Source of the DNA: Sphingobacterium bambusae
Lineage (GTDB): Bacteria > Bacteroidota > Bacteroidia > Sphingobacteriales > Sphingobacteriaceae
Direction of reading: 5' to 3'
Assembly (NCBI RefSeq): GCF_033955345.1
Contig: NZ_CP138332.1
Coordinates: 3,534,001-3,598,000 of the forward strand
DNA: 64,000 nucleotides
The translations under genes and the position numbers were made by a program. Positions 1-9,181 of the stretch are shown piece by piece. The notes beneath the pieces are model-generated. The model had not been told where the DNA came from, made no database searches, and was given only the letters and a program-made list of their open reading frames with translations. Each line of letters begins with the position of its first letter. Position 1 is the first letter of the stretch.

Positions 1-1688
1 CGATAGGAAACCCTATTGGATAGGTCGATATTCAGCTTCTCTGTGTGATAAGAAAGGTTTAGATCTAGTCCATTGTTGCGCGACAGATCGTTTTGATTTT
101 TGGAATACAAGGTGTCCAGCTGCAGCTCGTCAGTTTCGCTGTTGTTGTAAGCATCAACCAAGCTACTTCGTTTCGAGCTGTTAAAGGAGTAGCCAACAGT
201 GAGGTTCAGCTGTTTGCTAATGGGTTCGCTGAAGTTGATTGACGCTCCCAATCTGTTGTTGCTATTTTCCGTTATACGGGTTTGATCCACGATCACCGAT
301 CGCTCGAAATTGCCAATGCTATCGTAGTAGTTTGTCGTTTCGTCCACAAGATTCGTGGCTTCGGCATTATCAAACTGTGTGTTCAGGTGGAGGTTCATGC
401 TACGCCCATTTTTGTTGAGCCTTCTGCGGTAGTCAGCGCGCAGATCCATGCTTTCGGAATCCGACCGGCTGCTGTTGTCTTTGTTGAAGTCGTTGGCGCG
501 TGTGTTTTCGTTTCGTATGGTGCTGCTCGTTGATTGACTCGCCGATTCCCCCATGCCGCGGTTGCCGCTCAACTGTATGTTCAGGTTGCTAACCGAATCG
601 ATTTTGTAACGCATTTGGGCACGTAGTACGTTGTTTTTATTGTCGGAAGAGGAACTTTCTTCTTGGGTGGTTTCCTGGGTGATATCGTTGTTCAGTACAC
701 GCTTATTATAGCTGTTGGATTCGTTGGCCAAGCTATTGTTGTTGAAGTTGTAGCTGGATGTAAGGTGCATCTTGCGCTTCAGGAAGTTGTTTTCGTAGTT
801 TACACCTGCACTTTTATACATGGGGTCGCCAATGATCTGGTTGTTCATCCGTATTCTGCTGGCGTCACCCGCGTTCCCCATATTGTTCCAGTTCCCTGTT
901 ACGCCGATACGTTCGGTTTGGTTGAACTTGGCCGCAAACAAATTGGCATCAAACAGAGATTGTGTGCCAAAACTGGCGTTGGCATTTCCGAAAATTCCCT
1001 TGCGGGCTTCTTCTTTAAGCACGACATTCACCGTTTGTAAGCGTACGCCGTCATCCACGCCGGTCAGCTCGGCTTCTTCCGATTTGCGTTCATAAACCTG
1101 TACTTTATCTACCGCGTCGGCCCGTACATTGCGGATAGCGATCTTGGGGTCGTAGCCGAAGAACTCTTCGCCGTCAATCAATACTTTGGAAACGGTCTTT
1201 CCTTGGGCGGTGATGTCTCCCGATGCCGAAACTGTTAAGCCGGGCAATCGCCGCAGCAGATCCTCCAGCTTGGCATTCTTTTCTGTTTCAAAGCTGCCTG
1301 CATCGTATTCTATGGTATCGCCTTTGATTTTGATAGGTATCTTTTGATTGATCACCACCTCTTCGAGCAGGTTGGACTGCGAGCTGATTTTGATGCTGTC
1401 CAGTTGAATTGCCCGCTGATCGATATTAACTTTTTGGCTGTGTATCTCGAACTTGGGATAGGTAGCTAGTAGGAGATATGTTCCTTTAACGACTTTGTCA
1501 ATTTTGAATTTACCTTTTTCATCTGTTCGCGTGAAATAGCGCATAATGGAATCGGTGTCGAGAAGTACAATAGAGGCGTTGCTAAGCGCCGCGTTATCGG
1601 CTTGGTCAACCACAATTCCTTGTATGGTCTGCTGGGCAGACAATTGCTGCACCAAGAAGAGTAAAAACAGTAAAAAAGTTCCTTTCAT
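1..1688 (-). CDS. Outer-membrane beta-barrel (TonB-dependent-receptor-like) protein, N-terminal part, cut by window edge
   Basis: Reading the minus strand from an ATG at 1688 gives an uninterrupted frame of 562 codons to base 1, so the C-terminus lies outside the window. The protein opens with a signal peptide (MKGTFLLFLLFLVQQLSA). A carboxypeptidase-regulatory-like domain follows at about residues 20-105. Next is a plug-like stretch containing LLRRLPGLTVSASGDITAQG and VLIDGEEFFGYDP (about residues 145-180), then Asn/Ser-rich, beta-barrel-like sequence. This is the layout of the Bacteroidota OMP_b-brl_3 family, in which a CarboxypepD_reg-like domain precedes a TonB-receptor-like barrel. Such proteins sit in the outer membrane, but the substrate cannot be told. 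The family call is confident; the function is not. Confidence 0.85.
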   Translation of the reverse strand, partial: MKGTFLLFLLFLVQQLSAQQTIQGIVVDQADNAALSNASIVLLDTDSIMRYFTRTDEKGKFKIDKVVKGTYLLLATYPKFEIHSQKVNIDQRAIQLDSIKISSQSNLLEEVVINQKIPIKIKGDTIEYDAGSFETEKNAKLEDLLRRLPGLTVSASGDITAQGKTVSKVLIDGEEFFGYDPKIAIRNVRADAVDKVQVYERKSEEAELTGVDDGVRLQTVNVVLKEEARKGIFGNANASFGTQSLFDANLFAAKFNQTERIGVTGNWNNMGNAGDASRIRMNNQIIGDPMYKSAGVNYENNFLKRKMHLTSSYNFNNNSLANESNSYNKRVLNNDITQETTQEESSSSDNKNNVLRAQMRYKIDSVSNLNIQLSGNRGMGESASQSTSSTIRNENTRANDFNKDNSSRSDSESMDLRADYRRRLNKNGRSMNLHLNTQFDNAEATNLVDETTNYYDSIGNFERSVIVDQTRITENSNNRLGASINFSEPISKQLNLTVGYSFNSSKRSSLVDAYNNSETDELQLDTLYSKNQNDLSRNNGLDLNLSYHTEKLNIDLSNRVSY

Positions 1689-1833
1689 AATTAACGTTGG
1701 TAGCGCAAAGAAAGAAAGAAATAGAGTAAATTAGTGTTAAAAAATAGCTTGTAATAGCTTTGATACAAAGCGTTATACATGTTTTTTTTATCCGGTTTGT
1801 CCCGGTCTAATAGCTGTTTTTTGCAATTGGGAT

Positions 1834-1861
1834 AAAAAAAAGACATCTCGTTGGAGATGCC
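1834..1861 (-). terminator. Rho-independent terminator of pyk
   Basis: On the minus strand an 8-bp stem (GGCATCTC/GAGATGTC, one G-T pair) with loop CAAC is followed by eight T. It lies about 26 bases past the pyk stop codon. Confidence 0.85.
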
Positions 1862-1887
1862 TTTTCATATGCTGTATCGTTATATAC

Positions 1888-3318
1888 TTATTTTACTTCA
1901 GAAACACGGATCGTATTTGTTCTTCCTTTTTCATGCAAAGGAGTAGATGAAGTATTGATCACGATTTGACCAGACGTTACCAAATTGTTTTCTTTCAATA
2001 AGGTATTTACGTCTTGGATTGTGCCGTCTGTGCTCTCAAATTTTTCGTAGATGAATACGCGCACACCCCAAACAAGGCTCAATAAGTTCAAAAGCTTTTT
2101 ATTGCCAGTGAATACATAGATATCTGCATTTGGACGGTAGCTCGAAATTTCAAGCGCCGTGTAGCCAGAAGAAGTCATAACAGCAATAGCTGAAGCCTCT
2201 GTGCTAGCCGCAAGGTGGATCGACGATCCGCAGATTGCATCTGGTATACGTGTTTTTGTAACGTGTACGCTTGCTTTTGCGCTATAATACGGATAAGACG
2301 TTTGCTCAACATGGGTAATGATCTTAGCCATTGTTTCGATAACGATTTCTGGGAATTCGCCCACAGAAGTCTCACCGCTCAACATCACCGCATCTGCACC
2401 ATCCAATACCGAGTTGGCCACGTCATTCACCTCTGCACGTGTAGGGCGAGGTGTGGTGATCATACTTTCTAGCATTTGCGTAGCAATGATAACCGGTTTT
2501 GATAGGTCGCGACATTTCTGTACGATCATTTTTTGTAAGCCTGGAACTTCTTCCATCGGCATCTCCACACCAAGGTCACCGCGAGCAACCATAACCGCAT
2601 CTGTTGCTTCGATAATGGCGTCGATATTGTCTATTGCTTCTGGTTTTTCCACTTTCGCAATAACCAAGGCATGGCTACCTTTTGCCTTGATAATCTCTTT
2701 ACACTGGTAGATGTCTTCTGCTGAACGCACGAATGACATCGCGATCCAGTCAGCGCCGTTGTCCAATGCAAAGTTTAGGTTGTCCAAATCTTCTTCCGTT
2801 AAGGAAGGAATGGATACTTTGGTGTTAGGCAGGTTAACGCCTTTACGCGAGGTAAGGACACCACCGTGAACCACTTCACATTTTACCGAATCCTTGTGGT
2901 TTGTGGATAATACGCGCAATTGCAATTTTCCATCGTCCAAAAGGATGATCTCGCCTTCCTTCACATCGTTAGGGAAGTTTTCGTAAGTAATATAGATACG
3001 GTTTTCATCGCCAATCAACTCTTCTGTTGTCATTTCAACCTCAGAGCCATTGATCAACACAGCACCGCCTTCTTTCATTTTACCAATACGGATTTTTGGA
3101 CCCTGCAAATCTGCTAGGATACCAACGTTGAAAGGGTGCTCATTATTGATTTCTTTGATGGTATTGATCACTTTTAAATGGTCTTCTTGACTTCCATGGG
3201 AGAAGTTCAACCGGCAAACATCCACACCCTTGGCAATCAAATTGGTCAATATAGTCTTGTCCGACGATGCTGGACCAAGTGTGGCAACGATTTTTGTCCT
3301 TTTTTGAATCTTATTCAT
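1888..3318 (-). CDS. pyk: Pyruvate kinase
   Basis: 476 residues, the normal length for bacterial pyruvate kinase, which makes pyruvate and ATP from phosphoenolpyruvate and ADP in the last step of glycolysis. The N-terminus KIVATLGPASSD and VCRLNFSHG are family hallmarks. The active-site strand reads ALVIAKVEKPEAI, with the catalytic Lys, and is followed by VMVARGDLGVEMP and PVIIATQMLESM. The C-terminal domain begins at about residue 350. The gene stands alone, with its own terminator downstream and a TATTTTTG -7-like element upstream. It encodes the enzyme that supplies the substrate of the pyruvate dehydrogenase subunits at 8141-10819. Confidence 0.97.
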   Translation of the reverse strand: MNKIQKRTKIVATLGPASSDKTILTNLIAKGVDVCRLNFSHGSQEDHLKVINTIKEINNEHPFNVGILADLQGPKIRIGKMKEGGAVLINGSEVEMTTEELIGDENRIYITYENFPNDVKEGEIILLDDGKLQLRVLSTNHKDSVKCEVVHGGVLTSRKGVNLPNTKVSIPSLTEEDLDNLNFALDNGADWIAMSFVRSAEDIYQCKEIIKAKGSHALVIAKVEKPEAIDNIDAIIEATDAVMVARGDLGVEMPMEEVPGLQKMIVQKCRDLSKPVIIATQMLESMITTPRPTRAEVNDVANSVLDGADAVMLSGETSVGEFPEIVIETMAKIITHVEQTSYPYYSAKASVHVTKTRIPDAICGSSIHLAASTEASAIAVMTSSGYTALEISSYRPNADIYVFTGNKKLLNLLSLVWGVRVFIYEKFESTDGTIQDVNTLLKENNLVTSGQIVINTSSTPLHEKGRTNTIRVSEVK

Positions 3319-3376
3319 TTACAGTATTTTATTAATGTATGTTCGTTTGTGTTCGTTTTTGTGAAAACTTATGACG

Positions 3377-3384
3377 CAAAAATA
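3377..3384 (-). promoter_or_regulatory. Probable -7 element of the pyk promoter
   Basis: The minus strand reads TATTTTTG, matching the Bacteroidota TAnnTTTG -7 consensus, about 60 bases upstream of the pyk start. No good -33 TTG is seen at the usual 19-20 bp spacing, so the call is tentative. Confidence 0.45.
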
Positions 3385-3447
3385 GCAATCTGTTTTTAAG
3401 TTAGGTTTACTAAAGTGTAAAATTTACACTTTGATTGTGTTAAAGTG

Positions 3448-3954
3448 CTAAAATATAAGATTTTCTTTGGATTTCAATGAGGTGGGGTCTAATTCTTTTG
3501 CCAACATCACCTCGTTGATTCCCTTTAGCTCGTCTAATAGTAACCTCAAGTCGTCCGGATCGATATAGTGCTTGACCATCAAAAAATAATCGAAGGTAGG
3601 GAGCTCGGGTATCAATATGTTTCCCTCCACACTACGGTTATTGAGGAGATAGAACTCATATTCGAAATTACTTTCGCAGTAGCGATAGATGGTATAATAA
3701 TGCTTAATAAGCCCTTTTTGCCTTGTTTTTTCGAAGATGATATGGTAATCCATTTCATCGCGTTCCTTCTCTTTTACATAGCCCTTATGATCCAGGTAAT
3801 CTTCCTTGCCTCTGCGAAATGCTAGACCAGTATGTTTATAAATAAAATGGCACAGCCGATAGTCGCGCAGGGCGGAGCTGATGCCCACCAACACAAAATC
3901 CAGCTCCAAGTCGAAGTCAAGATCGAGGGTTACCTGTTTTTTTATCGTGCTCAA
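3448..3954 (-). CDS. IPExxxVDY family protein
   Basis: 168 residues, cytoplasmic, with no signal peptide or membrane segment. It contains IPELPTFDYFLM near residue 115, matching the signature that names the IPExxxVDY family, a Bacteroidota-restricted group of unknown function. The N-terminus is rich in acidic and hydrophobic residues (LDLDFDLELDFVLVGISSAL). It lies upstream of pyk on the same strand, 129 bp away, and is divergent from acpP. Only the family can be supported; no biochemical role is proposed. Confidence 0.8.
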   Translation of the reverse strand: MSTIKKQVTLDLDFDLELDFVLVGISSALRDYRLCHFIYKHTGLAFRRGKEDYLDHKGYVKEKERDEMDYHIIFEKTRQKGLIKHYYTIYRYCESNFEYEFYLLNNRSVEGNILIPELPTFDYFLMVKHYIDPDDLRLLLDELKGINEVMLAKELDPTSLKSKENLIF

Positions 3955-4150
3955 GCTAATCGAAATGAACTTCGAAAATAGTAAAAAATACCCGACATCA
4001 CCGAATTTAATACCTAAAAACGAATGTTGGACAAAGTTCTTGGATGATAAAAAAAAAATTATTAATATTGGGTATATGGCTGTTAGCGGCGGTTTTTAAA
4101 ACAAAGCTGATGTAAAAACGTTCTTATTTCAAATCTTCAATCCAAAAAGG

Positions 4151-4181
4151 TTTGATATTTGGGGAAATTTATTTTTCTTTG
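4151..4181 (+). promoter_or_regulatory. Promoter of acpP-fabF
   Basis: TTTG at 4151-4154 is followed after exactly 19 bp by TTTCTTTG at 4174-4181, one mismatch from TAnnTTTG. The acpP start codon is 33 bp further on. Confidence 0.65.
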
Positions 4182-4214
4182 CACAGATTTATTAAACAAT
4201 TAAACTATAAAATC

Positions 4215-4454
4215 ATGTCAGATATCGCATCAAGAGTAAAAGCAATTATCGTTGAAAAGTTGGGTGTAGACGAAAACGAAGTAACACCAGAGGCTTCCTT
4301 CACGAATGATTTAGGTGCAGACTCACTTGATACAGTTGAGTTGATCATGGAATTCGAAAAAGAATTTAACGTAGCTATTCCTGACGACCAAGCTGAAAAC
4401 ATCAGTACTGTAGGTCAAGCTATCTCTTACTTAGAAAAGAACGTTAGTAACTAA
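4215..4454 (+). CDS. acpP: Acyl carrier protein
   Basis: 79 residues starting [11 protein letters not shown]. The phosphopantetheine attachment motif [10 protein letters not shown] (Ser near residue 37) is intact, and the protein is acidic and helical as expected of ACP. ACP carries growing acyl chains for type II fatty acid synthesis in the cytoplasm. I chose the ATG at 4215 rather than an upstream start at 4152, because only the former gives a normal ACP N-terminus and because the upstream bases hold the promoter. fabF follows 22 bp downstream, the classical acpP-fabF pairing. Confidence 0.97.
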   Translation: MSDIASRVKAIIVEKLGVDENEVTPEASFTNDLGADSLDTVELIMEFEKEFNVAIPDDQAENISTVGQAISYLEKNVSN

Positions 4455-4476
4455 TTTATTAGGCCAAACATATTTA

Positions 4477-5730
4477 ATGGAGCTTAAAAGAGTAGTTGTA
4501 ACAGGATTAGGCGCTCTTACACCACTAGGCAACACCGTCTCAGCATATTGGGATGGTTTGGTTAATGGTGTAAGCGGCGCTGCTCCTATTACGCATTTCG
4601 ATGCATCAAAATTTAAGACCCAATTCGCTTGTGAAGTGAAGGGATTTGATCCACATGATTTTATGGATCGTAAAGAGGCTCGCAAAGTCGATCCTTTTGT
4701 TCAGTATGCTATAGCTTCCACAGATGAGGCGGTTAAAGATGCTGGGCTACAATTTGACCAACTGGATACCAACCGAATTGGCGTAATTTGGGGGTCAGGA
4801 ATCGGTGGTTTAAAGACTTTTTTGGATGAAGTAGTAACCTATGCTAAAGGCGATGGTACCCCGCGGTTTAATCCGTTCTTTATTCCAAAGATGTTGGTGG
4901 ATATCGCTCCGGGGCACATTTCTATGCGTCACGGCTTGCGTGGGCCTAACTTTTCAGCGGTTTCAGCCTGTGCATCTTCTACCAATGCCATGATTGATGC
5001 GTTCAATTACATCCGTATGGGTATGGCTGATATCATCATCACGGGTGGATCGGAAGCAACGGTTAACGAGGCCGGTATTGGTGGTTTCAACGCTATGCAT
5101 GCCTTGTCGACACGTAACGATGATCCGACAACAGCTTCTCGTCCTTTTGATAAGGATCGCGATGGTTTTGTGTCTGGTGAAGGTTCTGGCGCTATCATTT
5201 TAGAAAGTTTAGAGCATGCATTGGCACGTGGTGCTAAGATTTATGCAGAGGTTGCTGGTGGAGGAATGAGTGCAGATGCTTATCATATCACGGCTTCTCA
5301 TCCAGAAGGTTTGGGAGCGAAGCTGGCGATGAGCAAAGCAATTGCTGACGCGAATTTTAGTTACACGGATATTGATTACATCAATGTGCATGGTACATCT
5401 ACGCCTGTTGGTGATATCAGTGAAACCAAAGCGATCATCGATTTGTTCGGTGAGCAAGCGTACAAATTGAACATCAGTTCGACGAAGTCGATGACGGGAC
5501 ATTTGCTAGGTGCTGCCGGTGCAATCGAAGCGATAGCATCCATTCTTTCGGTAAAGAATGATATCGTTCCACCAACTATTAACCACTTTACCGATGACCC
5601 GAATATCGATAACAACCTCAATTTTACATTCAACACCGCTCAAAAGCGCGTTGTGAATGCAGCATTGAGCAACACCTTCGGTTTCGGTGGTCATAATGCA
5701 TCCATCATTGTGAAAAAGTATCACGCCTAA
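4477..5730 (+). CDS. fabF: Beta-ketoacyl-ACP synthase II
   Basis: 417 residues, full length. It condenses malonyl-ACP with acyl-ACP to extend fatty acids. The thiolase-fold catalytic triad is visible: Cys165 in AVSACASSTN, His305 in NVHGTSTPVGD and His342 in TGHLLGAAGA. The gene lies directly downstream of acpP, presumably in the same transcript, and is followed by a stem-loop and then rnc. FabF is favoured over FabB because of the acpP neighbourhood and overall sequence. Confidence 0.96.
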   Translation: MELKRVVVTGLGALTPLGNTVSAYWDGLVNGVSGAAPITHFDASKFKTQFACEVKGFDPHDFMDRKEARKVDPFVQYAIASTDEAVKDAGLQFDQLDTNRIGVIWGSGIGGLKTFLDEVVTYAKGDGTPRFNPFFIPKMLVDIAPGHISMRHGLRGPNFSAVSACASSTNAMIDAFNYIRMGMADIIITGGSEATVNEAGIGGFNAMHALSTRNDDPTTASRPFDKDRDGFVSGEGSGAIILESLEHALARGAKIYAEVAGGGMSADAYHITASHPEGLGAKLAMSKAIADANFSYTDIDYINVHGTSTPVGDISETKAIIDLFGEQAYKLNISSTKSMTGHLLGAAGAIEAIASILSVKNDIVPPTINHFTDDPNIDNNLNFTFNTAQKRVVNAALSNTFGFGGHNASIIVKKYHA

Positions 5731-5762
5731 CTCCGGTTAACGTGATCATTTAGATACAGTGC

Positions 5763-5801
5763 AATAGGTAGTTTCGAACAGAAACTGCCTATTACTTATT
5801 T
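5763..5801 (+). terminator. Stem-loop between fabF and rnc, probable weak terminator
   Basis: A 13-bp stem with one G-T pair (5763-5775 with 5781-5793) and a 5-base loop is followed by ACTTATTTTATT. The T tract is interrupted, so it may only attenuate read-through into rnc, which starts at 5811. Confidence 0.6.
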
Positions 5802-5810
5802 TATTGCAGA

Positions 5811-6563
5811 ATGCCTTTCTCAAGGATTTATTATTTATATTTTTCACCACACAGGGCTTACATCCGTAAACTAAAGAACATTCTTGGTTTTGTTCCCGGC
5901 AACGTCAAGTTGTACCAAATGGCCTTTCGCCATAAGTCCGTGGCAACAGCCATCAAGGATGGAGTGAAGAATAGTAATGAGCGCCTTGAGTTTTTGGGTG
6001 ATGCCGTGTTGGGCTCGGTGGTTGCAGAATTGCTTTTCAAGTTGTATCCCTACAAAGATGAAGGCTTCTTAACCGAACTGCGTTCGAAGATTGTAAGCCG
6101 TGTTAATTTAAACCAGCTGTCCCGCAAGCTGGGGTTCAATGAGTTTATCGAGTACGATGCGCGCATGATCAGCTACCCCAATAAGCAAAGCTCGCTTTTG
6201 GGCGATGCCTTTGAAGCCGTTATCGGTGCGGTATATGTGGATAAGGGCTATAAATTTACGCGGGAGTTCCTGCTTACGCGCATTATTAAGCCTCATGTCG
6301 ATATTCATATGCTGGAGGTTACCGAAACCAACTTTAAAAGCCGCCTGATCGAATGGTGCCAACATTACGGTAAAGAAATCCAGTTTGTGCAGGTGCTCAA
6401 TCCGCCAAACGATTCCTCAAAATTATTCTATGTTGATGTCGTCATCAACGGGCAAGTTTGCGGACAAGGTCGCGATTTCAACAAGAAAAGTGCGGAGAAG
6501 CTTGCTGCAGAAAAGGCCTGCGAGCTGCTCAAAATATTCGAGTCCGAAGAGTTTTCCCGCTAA
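5811..6563 (+). CDS. rnc: Ribonuclease III
   Basis: 250 residues. The endonuclease domain carries the signature NERLEFLGDAVL (residues 56-67, with the metal-binding acidic residues) and a second acidic motif LLGDAFEAVIGAVYVDKG. A C-terminal double-stranded RNA-binding domain ends in KKSAEKLAAEKACELL. The enzyme cleaves double-stranded RNA, for instance in rRNA precursor processing. The N-terminal extension of about 20 residues before LKNILGFVPGN looks genuine for this group, so the ATG at 5811 is kept. acpP, fabF and rnc are neighbours in many bacteria. Confidence 0.95.
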   Translation: MPFSRIYYLYFSPHRAYIRKLKNILGFVPGNVKLYQMAFRHKSVATAIKDGVKNSNERLEFLGDAVLGSVVAELLFKLYPYKDEGFLTELRSKIVSRVNLNQLSRKLGFNEFIEYDARMISYPNKQSSLLGDAFEAVIGAVYVDKGYKFTREFLLTRIIKPHVDIHMLEVTETNFKSRLIEWCQHYGKEIQFVQVLNPPNDSSKLFYVDVVINGQVCGQGRDFNKKSAEKLAAEKACELLKIFESEEFSR

Positions 6564-6605
6564 TCTAAGCTTTCGCTTTTCATCCGTATATCTTACCTTT
6601 GCCGT

Positions 6606-7994
6606 ATGGCAACGATCAAACCTTCCTTGGCTAAAGGAACACGCGATTTTTCCCCCTTAGAGATGGAGAAACGCAATCATATATTTAATACCCTTAAAGC
6701 TGTCTTTAAAAAATTTGGATACAATGAGATCCAAACGCCGTCATTCGAGAATCTATCTACATTGACCGGAAAGTATGGCGAGGAAGGTGATAAATTGATT
6801 TTCAAGATACTCAATTCTGGCGATTACCTAGCGAAAGCGCCATCCGATTTGTTGGACAGCAAGAATGCCCTTAAACTTATTCCGCATATTTCAGAGAAGG
6901 CTTTGCGCTATGATTTAACGGTGCCTTTTGCGCGCTACGTCGTGATGCATCAGCATGAATTGGCATTGCCTTTCAAAAGATTTCAAATTCAACCTGTTTG
7001 GCGTGCAGATCGTCCGCAGCGCGGTCGTTATCGCGAGTTCTACCAGTGTGACGTAGATGTCGTGGGTTCTCCTTCTTTGCTGAATGAAGCGGAATTTATC
7101 CTGATCTACCATGAAGCGCTATTGGCGCTAGGCTTGACGGATTTTACGATCAAACTCAACAACCGAAAAATCTTGAGTGGTATAGCCGAGGTTATTGGCA
7201 AGCCCCAGCTGATCGTAGACATGACAGTGGCTATTGACAAGCTGGATAAGATCGGGTTGGATGGCGTGAACAAAGAGCTGCTAGAGCGTGGTTTCACGGC
7301 GGAAGATTTAGATCTCCTTAAACCTATTATCCTGCTGGAAGGTACAAATAGCCAAAAACTGCAGGCCTTGAAAACGGTGCTCGCATCCTCCGTTGTGGGC
7401 TTACGCGGTATCGAGGAGATCGAAGAAGTGTTTTCCTATGTCGAGCATTTTGCTGCGGCTTCCCTATTGGATAAAGTTGTCGAAGTTGATATCACCTTGG
7501 CCCGTGGCCTAAACTACTACACCGGTTGTATCTTTGAGGTGAAGACCAATGAAGTGGCGATGGGGAGCATCGGCGGGGGAGGTCGTTACGATGATTTGAC
7601 AGGGATGTTCGGCTTGAAAGATTTAACAGGCGTTGGTGTGTCCTTTGGCGCAGATCGTATTTACGACGTGCTGGAGGAGCTGGGACGTTTTCCTTCATCC
7701 GCCGCTGCTACAACACAACTGCTGATCGTGAATTTTGACAAATCCATCGAGCCCTTTACGCTTCGTCTGTTAGCCGATCTGCGTGCCGCAGGCATCGCAG
7801 CGGAGCTTTATCCTGCCGCCGTGAAGCTGAAAAAGCAGATGGGCTATGCCGATGACAAGAAGATTCCATATGTACTACTCGTCGGTGAAGAAGAAACCAC
7901 ATCCGGCGACCTTTCATTGAAGGATATGCAAAGCGGTGAGCAGCGCAAAGTGCGCGCCGAAGAGTTGATTGACATATTGCGAAACAACGGGTAA
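6606..7994 (+). CDS. hisS: Histidine--tRNA ligase
   Basis: 462 residues, class II aminoacyl-tRNA synthetase. Motif 2 is seen as FQIQPVWRADRPQRGRYREF, the histidine-specific motif as ARGLNYYTGCIFEV, and motif 3 near GVGVSFGADRIYDVL. The C-terminal anticodon-binding domain starts near residue 365 (QLLIVNFDKS). It charges tRNA-His in the cytoplasm. It lies 42 bp after rnc and may be partly co-transcribed. The N-terminus, KPSLAKGTRDFSPLEMEKR, is typical of Bacteroidota HisRS. Confidence 0.97.
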   Translation: MATIKPSLAKGTRDFSPLEMEKRNHIFNTLKAVFKKFGYNEIQTPSFENLSTLTGKYGEEGDKLIFKILNSGDYLAKAPSDLLDSKNALKLIPHISEKALRYDLTVPFARYVVMHQHELALPFKRFQIQPVWRADRPQRGRYREFYQCDVDVVGSPSLLNEAEFILIYHEALLALGLTDFTIKLNNRKILSGIAEVIGKPQLIVDMTVAIDKLDKIGLDGVNKELLERGFTAEDLDLLKPIILLEGTNSQKLQALKTVLASSVVGLRGIEEIEEVFSYVEHFAAASLLDKVVEVDITLARGLNYYTGCIFEVKTNEVAMGSIGGGGRYDDLTGMFGLKDLTGVGVSFGADRIYDVLEELGRFPSSAAATTQLLIVNFDKSIEPFTLRLLADLRAAGIAAELYPAAVKLKKQMGYADDKKIPYVLLVGEEETTSGDLSLKDMQSGEQRKVRAEELIDILRNNG

Positions 7995-8140
7995 TCGATC
8001 GTTTTTCTTAACGAATCGAAGGACTGCATGAAACACATTTTTGACAAAAAAGCGCCATTTCCTGCCGTTATTTTATCCGAAATATCGTATTAAATGATTA
8101 GATTTGTGGTCGTATTAGTAAAGAAATTCAATACTTTAAA

Positions 8141-9136
8141 ATGAGTTCAACACCTATAACAAAAGAAACATATCTAGAGTGGTATAGATCTATGCTGCTT
8201 ATGCGTAAATTCGAAGAGAAGACAGGCCAGTTATACGGGCAACAAAAAATCCGTGGTTTCTGTCACTTGTATATCGGCCAAGAAGCTGTTATGGCGGGCA
8301 CGATGTCGGTTATTAAACCTGAGGATTCCGTTATTACGGCCTATAGAGATCACGCACACGCTTTAGCAAAAGGTGTTTCTGCAGACGCGTGTATGGCCGA
8401 GATGTTCGGTAAGATCACGGGTTGTTCAAAAGGTAAAGGAGGCTCTATGCACTTCTTCTCGAAAGAGCACAAGATGATGGGCGGTCACGGTATCGTGGGT
8501 GGTCAAATTCCATTGGGTGCTGGTATCGCATTTGCAGAGAAATATTTAGGCAATACCAACGTGAATGTATGTTATATGGGTGATGGCGCTGTACGTCAAG
8601 GTGCTTTCAATGAAACGCTTAACATGGCGATGACTTGGAAATTGCCTGTGATTTTCGTTTGTGAGAACAACGGATATGCCATGGGTACTTCTGTAGCACG
8701 TACAACAAACATGATGGATATCTACAAAATGGGACATGGCTTTGATATGCCTAGTGCTGCAGTAGATGGTATGGATGTTGTTGCTGTACACAATGCTATG
8801 GACGAGGCTGTACAACGTGCACGTGCGGGTGAAGGTCCTACATTCTTGGAAATCCGTACTTACCGTTACAAAGGACACTCGATGTCCGACCCAGCTAAAT
8901 ATCGTACGAAAGAGGAATTGGAAGAATTCAAAGGTAGAGATCCATTGTTGTCAACCAAAGCGGCTATCGTAGAAAACAAATACGCAGATGATGCTTGGTT
9001 TGCGGAAGTGGATGCCGAGATCAAGAAAATTGTAGAGGATTCTGTTAAATTCGCAGAAGAATCTCCTTATCCAGATGCTTCTGAAATCTACAAAGATGTC
9101 TATGTACAAGAGGACTATCCTTTTATAATGGACTAA
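8141..9136 (+). CDS. pdhA: Pyruvate dehydrogenase E1 component, alpha subunit
   Basis: 331 residues. The thiamine diphosphate-binding motif begins GDGAVRQGAFNETLNMA and ends at ENNGYAMGT. The phosphorylation-loop-like region has YRYKGHSMSDPAKYRT, typical of E1 alpha. With E1 beta it decarboxylates pyruvate and acetylates the lipoyl group of E2. It is followed after 45 bp by the E2 gene. The E1 beta gene is not in this window, so the E1 heterotetramer must be completed by a gene elsewhere. Confidence 0.95.
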   Translation: MSSTPITKETYLEWYRSMLLMRKFEEKTGQLYGQQKIRGFCHLYIGQEAVMAGTMSVIKPEDSVITAYRDHAHALAKGVSADACMAEMFGKITGCSKGKGGSMHFFSKEHKMMGGHGIVGGQIPLGAGIAFAEKYLGNTNVNVCYMGDGAVRQGAFNETLNMAMTWKLPVIFVCENNGYAMGTSVARTTNMMDIYKMGHGFDMPSAAVDGMDVVAVHNAMDEAVQRARAGEGPTFLEIRTYRYKGHSMSDPAKYRTKEELEEFKGRDPLLSTKAAIVENKYADDAWFAEVDAEIKKIVEDSVKFAEESPYPDASEIYKDVYVQEDYPFIMD

Positions 9137-9181
9137 TTAATTCGAATTACTTTAACTTAAAGATATAATCTACTATACAAC

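Noticed and set aside
282..1095. Three plus-strand open frames at 282-533, 663-1040 and 820-1095
   Set aside because: They lie antisense to the long open frame of the outer-membrane receptor, which has a signal peptide and recognisable domains. None of the three has a recognisable domain.
4152..4214. Upstream start extending acpP by 21 residues
   Set aside because: The extension is unlike any ACP N-terminus, and the stretch holds the promoter.
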